41,198 nt of DNA, from the NCBI GenBank assembly GCA_027460585.1, contig JAPZAP010000082.1, forward strand, positions 1 through 41,198, written 5' to 3'. A program made the translations under genes and the position numbers. Position 1 is the stretch's first letter. Each line of letters starts with the position of its first letter. This stretch comes from Candidatus Methanoperedens sp. GTDB lineage: Archaea; Halobacteriota; Methanosarcinia; Methanosarcinales; Methanoperedenaceae. Positions 32,271 to 40,904 of this stretch are shown piece after piece. The notes under the pieces are model-generated. The model saw nothing but the letters and a program-made list of their open reading frames with translations. It was not told the DNA's origin and searched no databases.

Positions 32271-32414
32271 ATGTCATATGCTGCACTTCGATTGGAATTG
32301 AAATATATCCATAAGTGTATTGAGCAAATTACAAACCAAAAAATTGAGGGTGTAGTTATTGATCCTAAGGGTGTTGATGCGAGAATCAAAAAGATCTTAT
32401 CCACTTATCGATGA
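32271..32414 (+). CDS. small protein, 47 aa, hypothetical
   Basis: AGAGGT at 32263-32268 precedes ATG 32271 by a short spacing, and the ORF ends TGA at 32412-32414. The product (MSYAALRLELKYIHKCIEQ, then KIEGVVIDPKGVDARIKKIL) looks like protein, with an N-terminal helix and a strand-turn-helix end. No family is recognised. It could be a small gene or the tail of a lost larger one; the ribosome-binding site favours a gene. Confidence 0.45.
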   Translation: MSYAALRLELKYIHKCIEQITNQKIEGVVIDPKGVDARIKKILSTYR

Positions 32415-32446
32415 TGGGAATTTTAACACAACAAATTGGATAAAAG

Positions 32447-32470
32447 AACCCACTCCCCAACCCGCTCTTA
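32447..32470. repeat. decayed third copy of the hairpin element
   Basis: AACCCACTCCCCAACCCGCT resembles the C-rich loop and right stem of the twin hairpin elements (AACCCCCACTCCCCAACCTG). The left stem and TATA box are not recognisable here, so this is probably a degenerate remnant. Confidence 0.4.
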
Positions 32471-32627
32471 CTGACCCCAGTAGTCTCTATCTCACATTAA
32501 TAGGAATATAGTAGCACCAATAAATAATGTGTTGAATAACAGGTACTACTATTTTAATATCATCTTGTGTTAAGTGTGAAAAGATATATATCTAATGAAT
32601 CCAGTGTTACTTCAGTAGTAATAGATT

Positions 32628-33674
32628 ATGGTCGTAAGAAAAAACATCTCACTTGAGCAAATTCATTTGAAAAAACTGGACTCTTTGATACTGAAACATA
32701 ATGGTAATCTTAGCGCAGCGATAAGGGATGCAATTGATGTCACTGAGGCTTCACTTAAGCGTTATGGTTCTGTCGAAGATGCGATAATCGGAATTAAATT
32801 TGATAAAAAAGAACTGACTGGTATTGAAGAATCCATAAATTCAGGAATAAATGTTCTTTTAAGCAGACCTATTTTCCTCTGGATGCTAAAATGGGTAAGA
32901 GGAATTCCATTTGAGAACGAAAAATTTGAAGACGTGCTTGACCCCCTGAAGATTAACACAATTTCAGAACTGGATAAGCGGATAAACGATATCAGTCGTG
33001 AATCCGGCTGGAATTGCCAGATATCCATCTTTAGCATGGACGATATAAATCCTGTATCTGTGACACTTACAATTGCAAGCGATAATGAATTAATTCGTGA
33101 GTTTGTTGCTCAGCTGGCCGTGATGTTCCTTGCAAATTATAAGAGTCTCGATATAGACGTAGTTCACAAAAGGGCCACAAGTATCAGGATCGACCTTAAG
33201 ATCCGGGAAAAGGGAGCCCAACCCGTTGGAGCGATCAATTATTTCGGATATTTGAAAGATATTATGACCGAGTTAAGGTCAAAAGAAGAATTCTGGAAAA
33301 ACTTAATGGAAATCTATAGTGCTGTTAATTATAATATGGTGTCTATTTATAAAGGCAATTATCAGGATCTGCTTGCCTGCGATTTGCCCGTGGACGCCGG
33401 AATATTCGAGTCGATATCAAAAAAACATATTGCAGATATCCCGCACCAGGATTTCTTGAAACTATTAAAGAAAACTGAAGAATCCCTGCTGGTAGTGGAT
33501 AAGATCGAGATAATGAATGATGGGATCAATATTTATCACAATTATAAGAAGGAAACAGCTATAAAGAAAATCCAGGAACATTACATATCACTCCTGAGGG
33601 CGAACGGGCATGAATATGAAGCAAAATATTCCACGACTTTGATAGTGTTAAATCACGTTTGCTGTAAGAAATAA
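32628..33674 (+). CDS. ribbon-helix-helix N-terminus, 348-aa putative regulator
   Basis: The first 45 or so residues (VVRKNISLEQIHLKKLDSL, then HNGNLSAAIRDAID) look like a ribbon-helix-helix DNA-binding unit: a short basic strand followed by two helices. The remaining 300 residues form a mixed alpha/beta region of unknown type with few cysteines (one in WNCQIS, one in LACDLP, two at the extreme C-terminus, VCCKK). I infer a transcription factor with a sensing domain. The AGATATATAT stretch at 32582-32591 may be the TATA box. It is convergent with the methyltransferase gene (6-bp gap). Confidence 0.75.
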   Translation: MVVRKNISLEQIHLKKLDSLILKHNGNLSAAIRDAIDVTEASLKRYGSVEDAIIGIKFDKKELTGIEESINSGINVLLSRPIFLWMLKWVRGIPFENEKFEDVLDPLKINTISELDKRINDISRESGWNCQISIFSMDDINPVSVTLTIASDNELIREFVAQLAVMFLANYKSLDIDVVHKRATSIRIDLKIREKGAQPVGAINYFGYLKDIMTELRSKEEFWKNLMEIYSAVNYNMVSIYKGNYQDLLACDLPVDAGIFESISKKHIADIPHQDFLKLLKKTEESLLVVDKIEIMNDGINIYHNYKKETAIKKIQEHYISLLRANGHEYEAKYSTTLIVLNHVCCKK

Positions 33675-33680
33675 CGCAAA

Positions 33681-34694
33681 TTAGATAATAATAGTTTTTT
33701 TCGAAATATCTTTACATGCAGCCATGAACCGGGATGGATCCATAGCAGGGAAGGTGTCGATTAAACAAATATCACAATCCCTAACTGCCATTTCAAGTTT
33801 CCTGATATCGCCGTGATACACCATTACTTGCGCATTCCCTTTCGCACTTGCCAGTAACACGGGTTCATCACCGATCAGTTCATGATGATCCATCTTTTCA
33901 AAATTTATCTTGATCCCAAGAAGGCTTGAGTTGATCTTGAGATTCAAAATAGTGTTTTCTAATGCAGGAAGCCATGCATCGTTGAAGACTACCTTTCGTG
34001 CTCCTGCAAGAATACATAACATTCCAAGCGTTCCAGGACCGCACATCCCATCAACTACTGTTGCGTTTTCGATTTCACCTTTAAAGAATAGCTCTTCCAT
34101 TTTTGCTATTTTTGTGTTATTGAACTCTATATGGATCTTTGACTGGTTCTTATAAACGCATATTTCTCCTAATAATGAAGAGACTACATCACATCGCATA
34201 TCACACCCTGCAAGTAATTCATAGGTATGAGGCGAGCTTGTCGTGTCAAGAATGCCTATACTCTGGGATTGCCTGCCAACTCTTTTGATAACTCCTCTCA
34301 CTTCCGGTACCTGTATCATTATTTCATTTGCAATATCCTGGGTCACAGAATCCATTATAAGAACAAGGCTTTTTATACCAAGCCTTGGCGGATAAGGCAC
34401 TTTAAAACCAAAAGCAATAAGCGGCGTTCCCACATCTTTGAGCGCGGCGTCCCTGGGAAATAGCCCTTTTTCCTTTAAGATCGTAAGGACATTCCCGATT
34501 ACGAAATCCAGATGCCTCTTGCCGCATTTTGGGCATTTTCCTGAAAGTCCATTAAACTTTTCCGATATGGGGACGGATTTATTGTATCCGGGGTCGGGAG
34601 GACAGGCGCTACAAGCCATATACTTCCCGAAAATGTCAGCCAGTACTTTATCGGGGGGAAGTATGCAATCCCCGTTGCATGTAGGGCATTTCAT
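33681..34694 (-). CDS. zinc-ribbon SAM-dependent methyltransferase-like protein
   Basis: The 337-residue protein begins with a Cys-rich zinc-ribbon region (CPTCNGDC, ACSACPPDPG, then GKCPKCGKRH) and has a C-terminal Rossmann-type methyltransferase domain with motif I VVDGMCGPGTLGML, the acidic VVFNDAWLPALEN, and a later LIDTFPAMDP. The C-terminal half resembles Trm5/Met-10-type methyltransferases. The central part (about 60-190) is unassigned. The substrate could be RNA or a cofactor; nothing adjacent decides this. It lies 21 bp after a small membrane-protein gene on the same strand. Confidence 0.75.
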   Translation of the reverse strand: MKCPTCNGDCILPPDKVLADIFGKYMACSACPPDPGYNKSVPISEKFNGLSGKCPKCGKRHLDFVIGNVLTILKEKGLFPRDAALKDVGTPLIAFGFKVPYPPRLGIKSLVLIMDSVTQDIANEIMIQVPEVRGVIKRVGRQSQSIGILDTTSSPHTYELLAGCDMRCDVVSSLLGEICVYKNQSKIHIEFNNTKIAKMEELFFKGEIENATVVDGMCGPGTLGMLCILAGARKVVFNDAWLPALENTILNLKINSSLLGIKINFEKMDHHELIGDEPVLLASAKGNAQVMVYHGDIRKLEMAVRDCDICLIDTFPAMDPSRFMAACKDISKKTIII

Positions 34695-34715
34695 AGAAAC
34701 TATTTATTTTTAATT

Positions 34716-35081
34716 TTATTCCAGGAGGTTTTTCTTTTTCGCAAATGGCTTTAAAAAAATATACCAATTATATGCAAATAGAAAAAGAGTTAAAATTGTT
34801 ATCATATCAAATAATTCAAAAAAAAGTATTGAATTTGGTATATTTAATACTTCTAAATTAAATCCTTCAAAAAATTCATGCATAATGAAGAATGAACTGA
34901 ATAAAAATATATAAATACAATTTTTCCTAAAAAATGATTCATTAGCCAATGACTTCAAAAAGAAATCGTTTTTTTCTATATCTTTCCATAGAAACCATAT
35001 CTGAATCAAGAAATATATAAAAATTAAATAAACTGAAAAAATAAAAAACTCTATATATCTATATAATGTATCTTCATTCAT
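34716..35081 (-). CDS. small membrane protein, 121 aa, hypothetical
   Basis: Three hydrophobic helices are evident (about 10-30, 54-70 and 84-108), separated by short charged segments; the Phe content is unusually high. No family is recognised. Codon use is markedly AT-rich relative to the flanking purL and methyltransferase genes, which may mean recent acquisition or a relaxed, fast-evolving gene. It lies just upstream of the methyltransferase gene. Confidence 0.7.
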   Translation of the reverse strand: MNEDTLYRYIEFFIFSVYLIFIYFLIQIWFLWKDIEKNDFFLKSLANESFFRKNCIYIFLFSSFFIMHEFFEGFNLEVLNIPNSILFFELFDMITILTLFLFAYNWYIFLKPFAKKKNLLE

Positions 35082-35159
35082 AACCTATTCCGATATGTAT
35101 TCATACGGATTACTCAGGATAAATGTTTCGGTCTTTTGGATACAGCGAAGTTAAATTAT

Positions 35160-38090
35160 TTACCACCTTAACGTCTTCTGCCACGCATCTTTAAGCTCAT
35201 CAATCCCGGCGCGTAGCACAACTTTTTCACCGTCCATTACTGTGAAATCCAGCTGCGCCGTAACTGCGCCCACATCAGCGAATACATTTCCTTTCATGAG
35301 CCCCTCAAACCTCGCAACATTTTCAGGCGCAACAGTAACAACAAAACGGCTCTGGGATTCGGAAAAGAGTATCGTGTCCGAGCGCCGTATATTTTCAACC
35401 GGGACTTTTGCCAGCTCAATGACCATTCCAAAGCCGCCTGAAAATGCACTTTCAGCAAGCGCAACACCAAGACCACCATCAGAGCAGTCGTGACAGGACG
35501 CCACAACGCCTTCATGGATCGCGTTTTCAAGAGCGATATACAATTTTCTCGCAGACTGTGCGTTCACCCTTGGCACATCATTCCCGATAAATCCAAGAGA
35601 TGCATAATATTCGGAAGCTCCAAGTTCGTCTTTTGTCATTCCGAGAACGTAAACCCTATCCTCCGGTTTCTTTGCATCCATGGTCACCGCTTTTCTCACA
35701 TCTTCAATCTTTCCAATGGTTGAAAAAAGAACTGTGGGAGGAATCGATATCTTCCGTCCTCCTATCTGGTAATCGTTCTTCATGCTGTCTTTCCCTGAAA
35801 TGCAGGGAACGCCGTATGCTTTGGTATATTCATACAGTGCCATGTTGGCTCTCACAAGTTGCGCAAGCTTATATTCCCCGTCCGGTGTTTTTTCAGACTT
35901 CTCAGGGTCGCACCAGCAAAAGTTATCAAGACCCGCGAGGTGGTCAAATGAACCGCCTACTGCAATGTGGTTTCGCACAGATTCATCAATGGCGCATGCT
36001 GTCATGTGATATGTGTCGATATCCCCGTATCTCGGACAGATGCCGTTAGCGACCACTACGCCTTCCATGCTGTCCAGAAGCGGACGTATCACCGCAGCAT
36101 CACTTGGTCCATCTCCTGTAAGCGGTTTTATTACAGATCCAGCCTGAACTTCATGGTCGTACTGACGTATGACATATTCTTTTGAACAGATATTCAGGCG
36201 GCAAAGTAGGGTTTTAAGTGTCATTGCCAGATCCACGATCCCGATAACAGGCTCTTCGAACCTTCGCGACACCCAGCGTGCATTCAGTTTCATCTCCGGA
36301 AGGCCATTATGCAGGAAATCCATATCCAGATAAGCCACATTTTTATCGCCATATTTTACATGGAATTTGCCTGAATCTGTAAATGTCCCTATAACGGTCG
36401 CTTCGACATCCCTTGTTCCTGCAAGAGCCAGGAATTCATCGATCTTTTCTGGGGAAACAGCAAGCGTCATCCGCTCCTGCGACTCGGAAAGTAGTATCTC
36501 CCAAGGATCAAGACCTGGGTATTTCAACGGGCACTTATCAAGTTCTATAAGGCATCCACCCGAAAGCTGCGCCATCTCGCCCACTGATGACGAAAGACCT
36601 CCTGCGCCGTCATCGGTAATAGAATTATATAATCCCCTGTCGCGCGCTTCAAGCAGGAAATCAACCATCTTCTTCTGGGTTATGGGGTCGCCGATCTGTA
36701 CGGCTGTCACAGGTGAATCCTCATCAAGCTGGAGAGATGAAAATGTAGCGCCGTGGATGCCGTCTTTTCCTATGCGCCCTCCAGTCATTACTATGAGGTC
36801 ACCGTTATTGATCTCTTTGAGATGAGTTGGTTTTCCATTGATCATGGAAGGCATTATCCCGCCTGTTCCGCAATATACAAGAGGTTTTCCAAGATACCTC
36901 TCATCAAAAACGATGCAACCATTCACGGTAGGAATGCCGCTTTTATTTCCGCCATGCTCAACGCCCCGCCTTACGCCTTCGAAAATCCTCTTGGGATGAA
37001 GAAGCCGTGGCGGCATCTCTTTATCATAGAATGGGGAAGCAAAACAGAAAACATCTGTGTTAAATATCAACCGGGCGCCGATGCCTGTTCCGAGAGGATC
37101 GCGGTTTACGCCAACGATGCCTGTAATGGCGCCGCCGTAGGGATCAAGTGCAGACGGAGTATTGTGGGTTTCCACTTTCATCACAAGATTGTAATCGTCA
37201 TTGAATTTGATAACGCCCGCATTATCTGTAAAAACAGAAACAAGCCATGGTTTATTTATTTCCTTTGTGGCGCGTTTTATGTAAGTATTGAATAACGAGT
37301 TTATGACAAAGCTTTCTTTTTCGTCAGAATAAGTAATCTGGCTATTGAAGATCTTATGTTTGCAATGTTCCGACCATGTCTGCGCCAGCACTTCAATTTC
37401 CACATCAGTAGGCAATGTAAGATCTAAATCATTTCTTTCCCTGGAAACTCTTTCCTCGTTAAAATATCCCTGGATGGCTTTCATTTCTGCAACGTTTAAG
37501 GCAAGGAGTTTCTGGTTGCTCATTTCCTTTAATTTTTTGTCGCTGATATTTAGGTCGATGAGGGCGACTGAAGGTGTGTGTTTTCCCCTTACGACCGGAA
37601 GCGGTAGATGGACTTTTTCACCTTTATATTGATCTTTACCGGATATTATTTCCCAACGTTCAATAAGACCATTTGCGAGAAGTCCTCCTGCTATCTTTTC
37701 TGCATCTTCTTTTGTAATCTTTCCTTCCAGAAGATATTGTCTTGAGAAATATACCCCATTCAAAGAAGTTCCCAATATATCTTCACAAGCCCGTTTTGCA
37801 GTTGCTCCCACATTATCTGTAACGCCAGGTTTGAAACCAACTTCTATGAGCCATGAAAAATCCTTCGCAAGCGGCTTATCTGAAAAAACCTGTATGATAG
37901 GATCAGCAAATAGTTTTTCTCCAAGGATTTTGACCTGTTCGTCTGTCAGATCGGCGTCAATTGAATATACGTCAATCGTCCTGAGCGTATCCACATTTAT
38001 GCGGAGGTCTTCGACTATCCTTTTCCTGATGCTATCGCCAAGAGCATCTTTCATTCCCTGTTTGAAGCCGACTTCGATTCTATTTACCAT
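35160..38090 (-). CDS. purL: PurS-PurS-PurL fusion, FGAM synthase
   Basis: Phosphoribosylformylglycinamidine synthase converts FGAR to FGAM in purine synthesis. The 976-residue protein has two N-terminal PurS-like units (about 1-73, RIEVGFKQGMKDALGDSIRK, and about 79-155, WLIEVGFKPGVTDNVGATAK), a linker, and a full PurL region with TWSEHCKHKIF, VETHNTPSALDPYGG, GGRIGKDGIHGATFSS, DDGAGGLSSSVGEMA and SGKDSMKND. In most archaea PurS is a separate dimeric protein; here a tandem copy would supply the dimer within the chain. No glutaminase (PurQ) domain is attached, so purQ must lie elsewhere. Confidence 0.96.
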   Translation of the reverse strand: MVNRIEVGFKQGMKDALGDSIRKRIVEDLRINVDTLRTIDVYSIDADLTDEQVKILGEKLFADPIIQVFSDKPLAKDFSWLIEVGFKPGVTDNVGATAKRACEDILGTSLNGVYFSRQYLLEGKITKEDAEKIAGGLLANGLIERWEIISGKDQYKGEKVHLPLPVVRGKHTPSVALIDLNISDKKLKEMSNQKLLALNVAEMKAIQGYFNEERVSRERNDLDLTLPTDVEIEVLAQTWSEHCKHKIFNSQITYSDEKESFVINSLFNTYIKRATKEINKPWLVSVFTDNAGVIKFNDDYNLVMKVETHNTPSALDPYGGAITGIVGVNRDPLGTGIGARLIFNTDVFCFASPFYDKEMPPRLLHPKRIFEGVRRGVEHGGNKSGIPTVNGCIVFDERYLGKPLVYCGTGGIMPSMINGKPTHLKEINNGDLIVMTGGRIGKDGIHGATFSSLQLDEDSPVTAVQIGDPITQKKMVDFLLEARDRGLYNSITDDGAGGLSSSVGEMAQLSGGCLIELDKCPLKYPGLDPWEILLSESQERMTLAVSPEKIDEFLALAGTRDVEATVIGTFTDSGKFHVKYGDKNVAYLDMDFLHNGLPEMKLNARWVSRRFEEPVIGIVDLAMTLKTLLCRLNICSKEYVIRQYDHEVQAGSVIKPLTGDGPSDAAVIRPLLDSMEGVVVANGICPRYGDIDTYHMTACAIDESVRNHIAVGGSFDHLAGLDNFCWCDPEKSEKTPDGEYKLAQLVRANMALYEYTKAYGVPCISGKDSMKNDYQIGGRKISIPPTVLFSTIGKIEDVRKAVTMDAKKPEDRVYVLGMTKDELGASEYYASLGFIGNDVPRVNAQSARKLYIALENAIHEGVVASCHDCSDGGLGVALAESAFSGGFGMVIELAKVPVENIRRSDTILFSESQSRFVVTVAPENVARFEGLMKGNVFADVGAVTAQLDFTVMDGEKVVLRAGIDELKDAWQKTLRW

Positions 38091-38143
38091 TTCTTACCCT
38101 TTTTTGCGATTATAGTTTTTAACCAAAAGGTCATAAACAAAAA

Positions 38144-38623
38144 CTAATATTCGTATTCGCAGCCTGCACCCTGTCCTATCCCTTCATCAACCCGCACTGT
38201 TATTTTCTTGATATTATCTACTCCATTTGAATCAAGTGCCTTCTTGATATTTGCTGTAAAATACTGGCATAGATCCTCCGCGCTTGCCGATCTTGTGGGC
38301 AGGAACATGATATCTTCGAAAGGGAGCACATATTTTTTCGTGCTTTTGATGATCTCAATCGATACGCTGTCACTTTTCCTTATCAGTAGGCGCGGGTCTT
38401 TTTCAGCGATAAGTATTTTATGGTCAAGCCTGTCGCATATCCTGTTAACTATCCCTTTGATCGTTTCAAAATCAATAATGAACTCGCCTTTTAATTCACC
38501 CTCGAGCTTTACGCTGACCGCGTATGTATGACCGTGAAGGCATCCGCATTTGGGGTGATCCGGGATGAAATGGCATGCAGAAAACCGCAGTTTTGCCATC
38601 CAGCCGTCTATTTCAATGAACAT
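38144..38623 (-). CDS. queD: QueD/6-pyruvoyl-tetrahydropterin synthase-family enzyme
   Basis: The protein has the T-fold enzyme signature: zinc ligands SACHF and HGHTY, the KCGCLHGH catalytic Cys region, the DFETIK helix, and the C-terminal glutamate segment VRVDEG. QueD makes carboxy-tetrahydropterin on the route to queuosine or archaeosine; related archaeal PTPS proteins act in pterin synthesis, so the exact reaction is open. I start at ATG 38623 (159 aa), because the TATA box at 38646-38655 places initiation at about this codon; the TTG at 38647 would add eight residues. Confidence 0.88.
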   Translation of the reverse strand: MFIEIDGWMAKLRFSACHFIPDHPKCGCLHGHTYAVSVKLEGELKGEFIIDFETIKGIVNRICDRLDHKILIAEKDPRLLIRKSDSVSIEIIKSTKKYVLPFEDIMFLPTRSASAEDLCQYFTANIKKALDSNGVDNIKKITVRVDEGIGQGAGCEYEY

Positions 38624-38645
38624 GAGATTGCTTAAGTACTCATGC

Positions 38646-38655
38646 AAGTATAATC
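38646..38655 (-). promoter_or_regulatory. TATA box of queD, leaderless start
   Basis: Minus-strand GATTATACTT is centred about 27 bp upstream of ATG 38623, the normal TATA-to-start distance, so the message is probably leaderless. This decides between the two possible start codons. Confidence 0.52.
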
Positions 38656-38680
38656 TTTTCTAAATTCCGGGTTTTCGAGA

Positions 38681-38733
38681 CTTTCTATTATTTTCTGGTT
38701 TGAAAATCACAGAAAATAATGGCACATAGAAAG
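38681..38733. repeat. AT-rich inverted repeat between queD and metG
   Basis: ATTATTTTCTG (38687-38697) pairs perfectly with CAGAAAATAAT (38710-38720) across a 12-nt loop. Just outside, CTTTCTA (38681-38687) can pair with TAGAAAG (38727-38733). It lies between two divergent promoters and may be a protein-binding site or part of a small element. Confidence 0.5.
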
Positions 38734-38737
38734 AAAG

Positions 38738-38833
38738 TGGGACAAAAATGGGATGACCGTATTGGCACTGCATTAACATTTAACTGGGTCTTGCATAATT
38801 TGATGCATCTATACCCCGGTTAATTTTGTCCCA
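38738..38833. repeat. 96-bp element with perfect 10-bp terminal inverted repeats
   Basis: TGGGACAAAA (38738-38747) and TTTTGTCCCA (38824-38833) are exact inverted repeats. Inside, TTAAC/GTTAA and TTGCAT-aatttg-ATGCA form nested stems toward the right end. AG flanks both ends. It could be a miniature inverted-repeat element or a regulatory structure; it lies just upstream of the metG TATA box. Confidence 0.5.
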
Positions 38834-38852
38834 AGCCCTCTTTACAGAAACG

Positions 38853-38861
38853 TATTTTATA
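38853..38861 (+). promoter_or_regulatory. TATA box of metG, leaderless start
   Basis: TATTTTATA is centred about 26 bp upstream of ATG 38883, and no Shine-Dalgarno sequence is present, so the metG message is probably leaderless. This supports ATG 38883 over the upstream TTG at 38826, which would lie before the promoter. Confidence 0.6.
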
Positions 38862-38882
38862 CAGAAATCCCATTTAGCATCC

Positions 38883-40904
38883 ATGTCCAACTTTCCATCT
38901 GATAAACCCGTCCTGATAACCTGCGGGCTTCCCTATGCTAATGGTAAATGCCACATCGGGCACCTTCGCACTTATGTCCCCGCAGATATTTTCGTAAGAT
39001 CGTTGCGAAAACAGGGACAAGAGGCAGCCTTCGTTTGCGGTTCGGATGCCCATGGGACCCCGATAGTGGTAAACGCAGAAGAGCAAAAGATCACTCCTTC
39101 TGAACTTGTTAATAAATATCATCAGCATTTTGAGAAAATATTCAAGGCAATGGAAGTTGAATTCAGCATCTTCGGGAATACTGATTCACCCACAAACCAT
39201 GCTAGAACGAACAGTATCGTTGAAGCGCTAATCAACGGCGGGTATGTCTATCCACAGGTCATAAGGCTTGCTTACTGCCCGCACGATGAGCGATTCCTTC
39301 CTGACAGGTATGTAGAAGGAATATGCCCTTATTGCGGAAAAGTAGCACGCGGTGACGAATGCGACCAGGGATGCGGGAAACATCTTGAACCCGGGGAGAT
39401 CAAGAGTGCAAAATGCCGGATATGCGGGAATCCTGCCGAATATCGGGAGCAGGAGCATTTCTTTTTCAAGCTTTCGGCTTTTGGCGATTATCTATCTGAT
39501 TACCTGAAAACCCTGGGCGGAACATCTAATGCCATAAACTATGCTAAAGTATGGGCAAAGGAATTAAAAGACTGGTGCATCACAAGGAATCTTGAATGGG
39601 GCGTCCGGTTCCCGGGTCATGATGACCTTGTTGTATATGTCTGGGTGGATGCGCCAATAGGATATATCTCATTCACAGAAGAATGGGCGAATAAAACAGG
39701 TGGGGACTGGGAAAAATACTGGCGGCGCGATTCACGGATAATTCATTTCATTGGTGAAGATATAACATATCATCACTGTATCTTCTGGCCTGCGATGCTA
39801 AAAGGTGCAGGATACACACAGCCGTGGGCGGTTGTTGCGTCAGGCATGCTGAAAATTGACGATAAGAAGTTCTCAAAGAGCCGGGGCTTTGTTGTATGGG
39901 TGGATGAGGATTACCTTGACCATGGTTTCCATCCTGATCTTTTGAGGTATTATATCGCCAACTATACATCCCATACGAAAGAATTGAATTTCTCATGGAA
40001 GGTTTTCCAGGATAAGGTCAATAATGAGCTTGTGGGGGCGCTGGGGAATTTCCTGCACAGGACACAGCATTTTACCCATAAGAATTTCGGCGCGGTGCCG
40101 GAAGGCAGGATTGATGATGAGATCCTTGAAAAAATAAAATCCACCATTGACACCGTCATTTGCGCTTTTGATGAATATGAATTCAAGAAAGCCACAGATG
40201 CAATGATGGAACTTGCCCAATTCGGGAACGCATATTTCCAGTCACATGAGCCCTGGGCGCTTATTAAGAAAGACAAAGAGGCTTGCGCACGTGTTGTAAA
40301 GAACTGCCTCCAGATAGGAAAGGCGCTTGTGCTGTTGTTTGAGCCCATACTTCCGGGAAATATGGAAAAGGCATGGAAGCAGCTCGGACTTCCCGGTGAT
40401 GTTCATAGTGCGCGATTCGAAAACGCTTTGACTGAGTTCCCATCGATGGAACTTAGTGCGCCAGAGATATTGTTCACAAAGATAGAGGATAAGAAGATCA
40501 AGGAAATGGAAGCTATCCTTGATAAAAGGATCAAGATCGCAATGTCTAAAGAGAAAAAGCACACAGAAGAAACAAAGGAAGAGAAAACAGAAATAACATA
40601 TGAAGAATTCCAGAAGCTTGATATCAGGATCGGTAAAGTGTTATCGGCGGAGAATATCAAAGGTTCGGATAAACTACTGAAACTGGAAGTTGACATCGGC
40701 GAGAAAAGACAGATAGTTGCAGGTATTGCGAAATCACATGCTGCCGCAGACCTTGTTGGACGCCAGGTAGTCGTGATGGCAAATATGAAGCCTGCAAAGC
40801 TCTTTGGCGTAGAATCGCGTGGAATGGTGCTTGCCGCTGACGGAGAGGAAACTGTGCTGCTTATGCCGGCTAAAGAAGTTAAGGAAGGGACGAGAGTAAG
40901 GTAA
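38883..40904 (+). CDS. metG: methionyl-tRNA synthetase with C-terminal tRNA-binding domain
   Basis: MetG charges tRNA-Met. The 673-residue protein has the class I signature [17 protein letters not shown] (HIGH = HIGH), a knuckle region with two zinc sites ([19 protein letters not shown] and [10 protein letters not shown]), the KMSKS-equivalent KKFSKSRG, an alpha-helical anticodon-binding domain, a charged linker (about 565-585) and a C-terminal Trbp111/EMAP-like tRNA-binding domain (about 590-673, [17 protein letters not shown]). The length is typical of the fused form. I start at ATG 38883 for promoter reasons. Confidence 0.97.
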   Translation: MSNFPSDKPVLITCGLPYANGKCHIGHLRTYVPADIFVRSLRKQGQEAAFVCGSDAHGTPIVVNAEEQKITPSELVNKYHQHFEKIFKAMEVEFSIFGNTDSPTNHARTNSIVEALINGGYVYPQVIRLAYCPHDERFLPDRYVEGICPYCGKVARGDECDQGCGKHLEPGEIKSAKCRICGNPAEYREQEHFFFKLSAFGDYLSDYLKTLGGTSNAINYAKVWAKELKDWCITRNLEWGVRFPGHDDLVVYVWVDAPIGYISFTEEWANKTGGDWEKYWRRDSRIIHFIGEDITYHHCIFWPAMLKGAGYTQPWAVVASGMLKIDDKKFSKSRGFVVWVDEDYLDHGFHPDLLRYYIANYTSHTKELNFSWKVFQDKVNNELVGALGNFLHRTQHFTHKNFGAVPEGRIDDEILEKIKSTIDTVICAFDEYEFKKATDAMMELAQFGNAYFQSHEPWALIKKDKEACARVVKNCLQIGKALVLLFEPILPGNMEKAWKQLGLPGDVHSARFENALTEFPSMELSAPEILFTKIEDKKIKEMEAILDKRIKIAMSKEKKHTEETKEEKTEITYEEFQKLDIRIGKVLSAENIKGSDKLLKLEVDIGEKRQIVAGIAKSHAAADLVGRQVVVMANMKPAKLFGVESRGMVLAADGEETVLLMPAKEVKEGTRVR

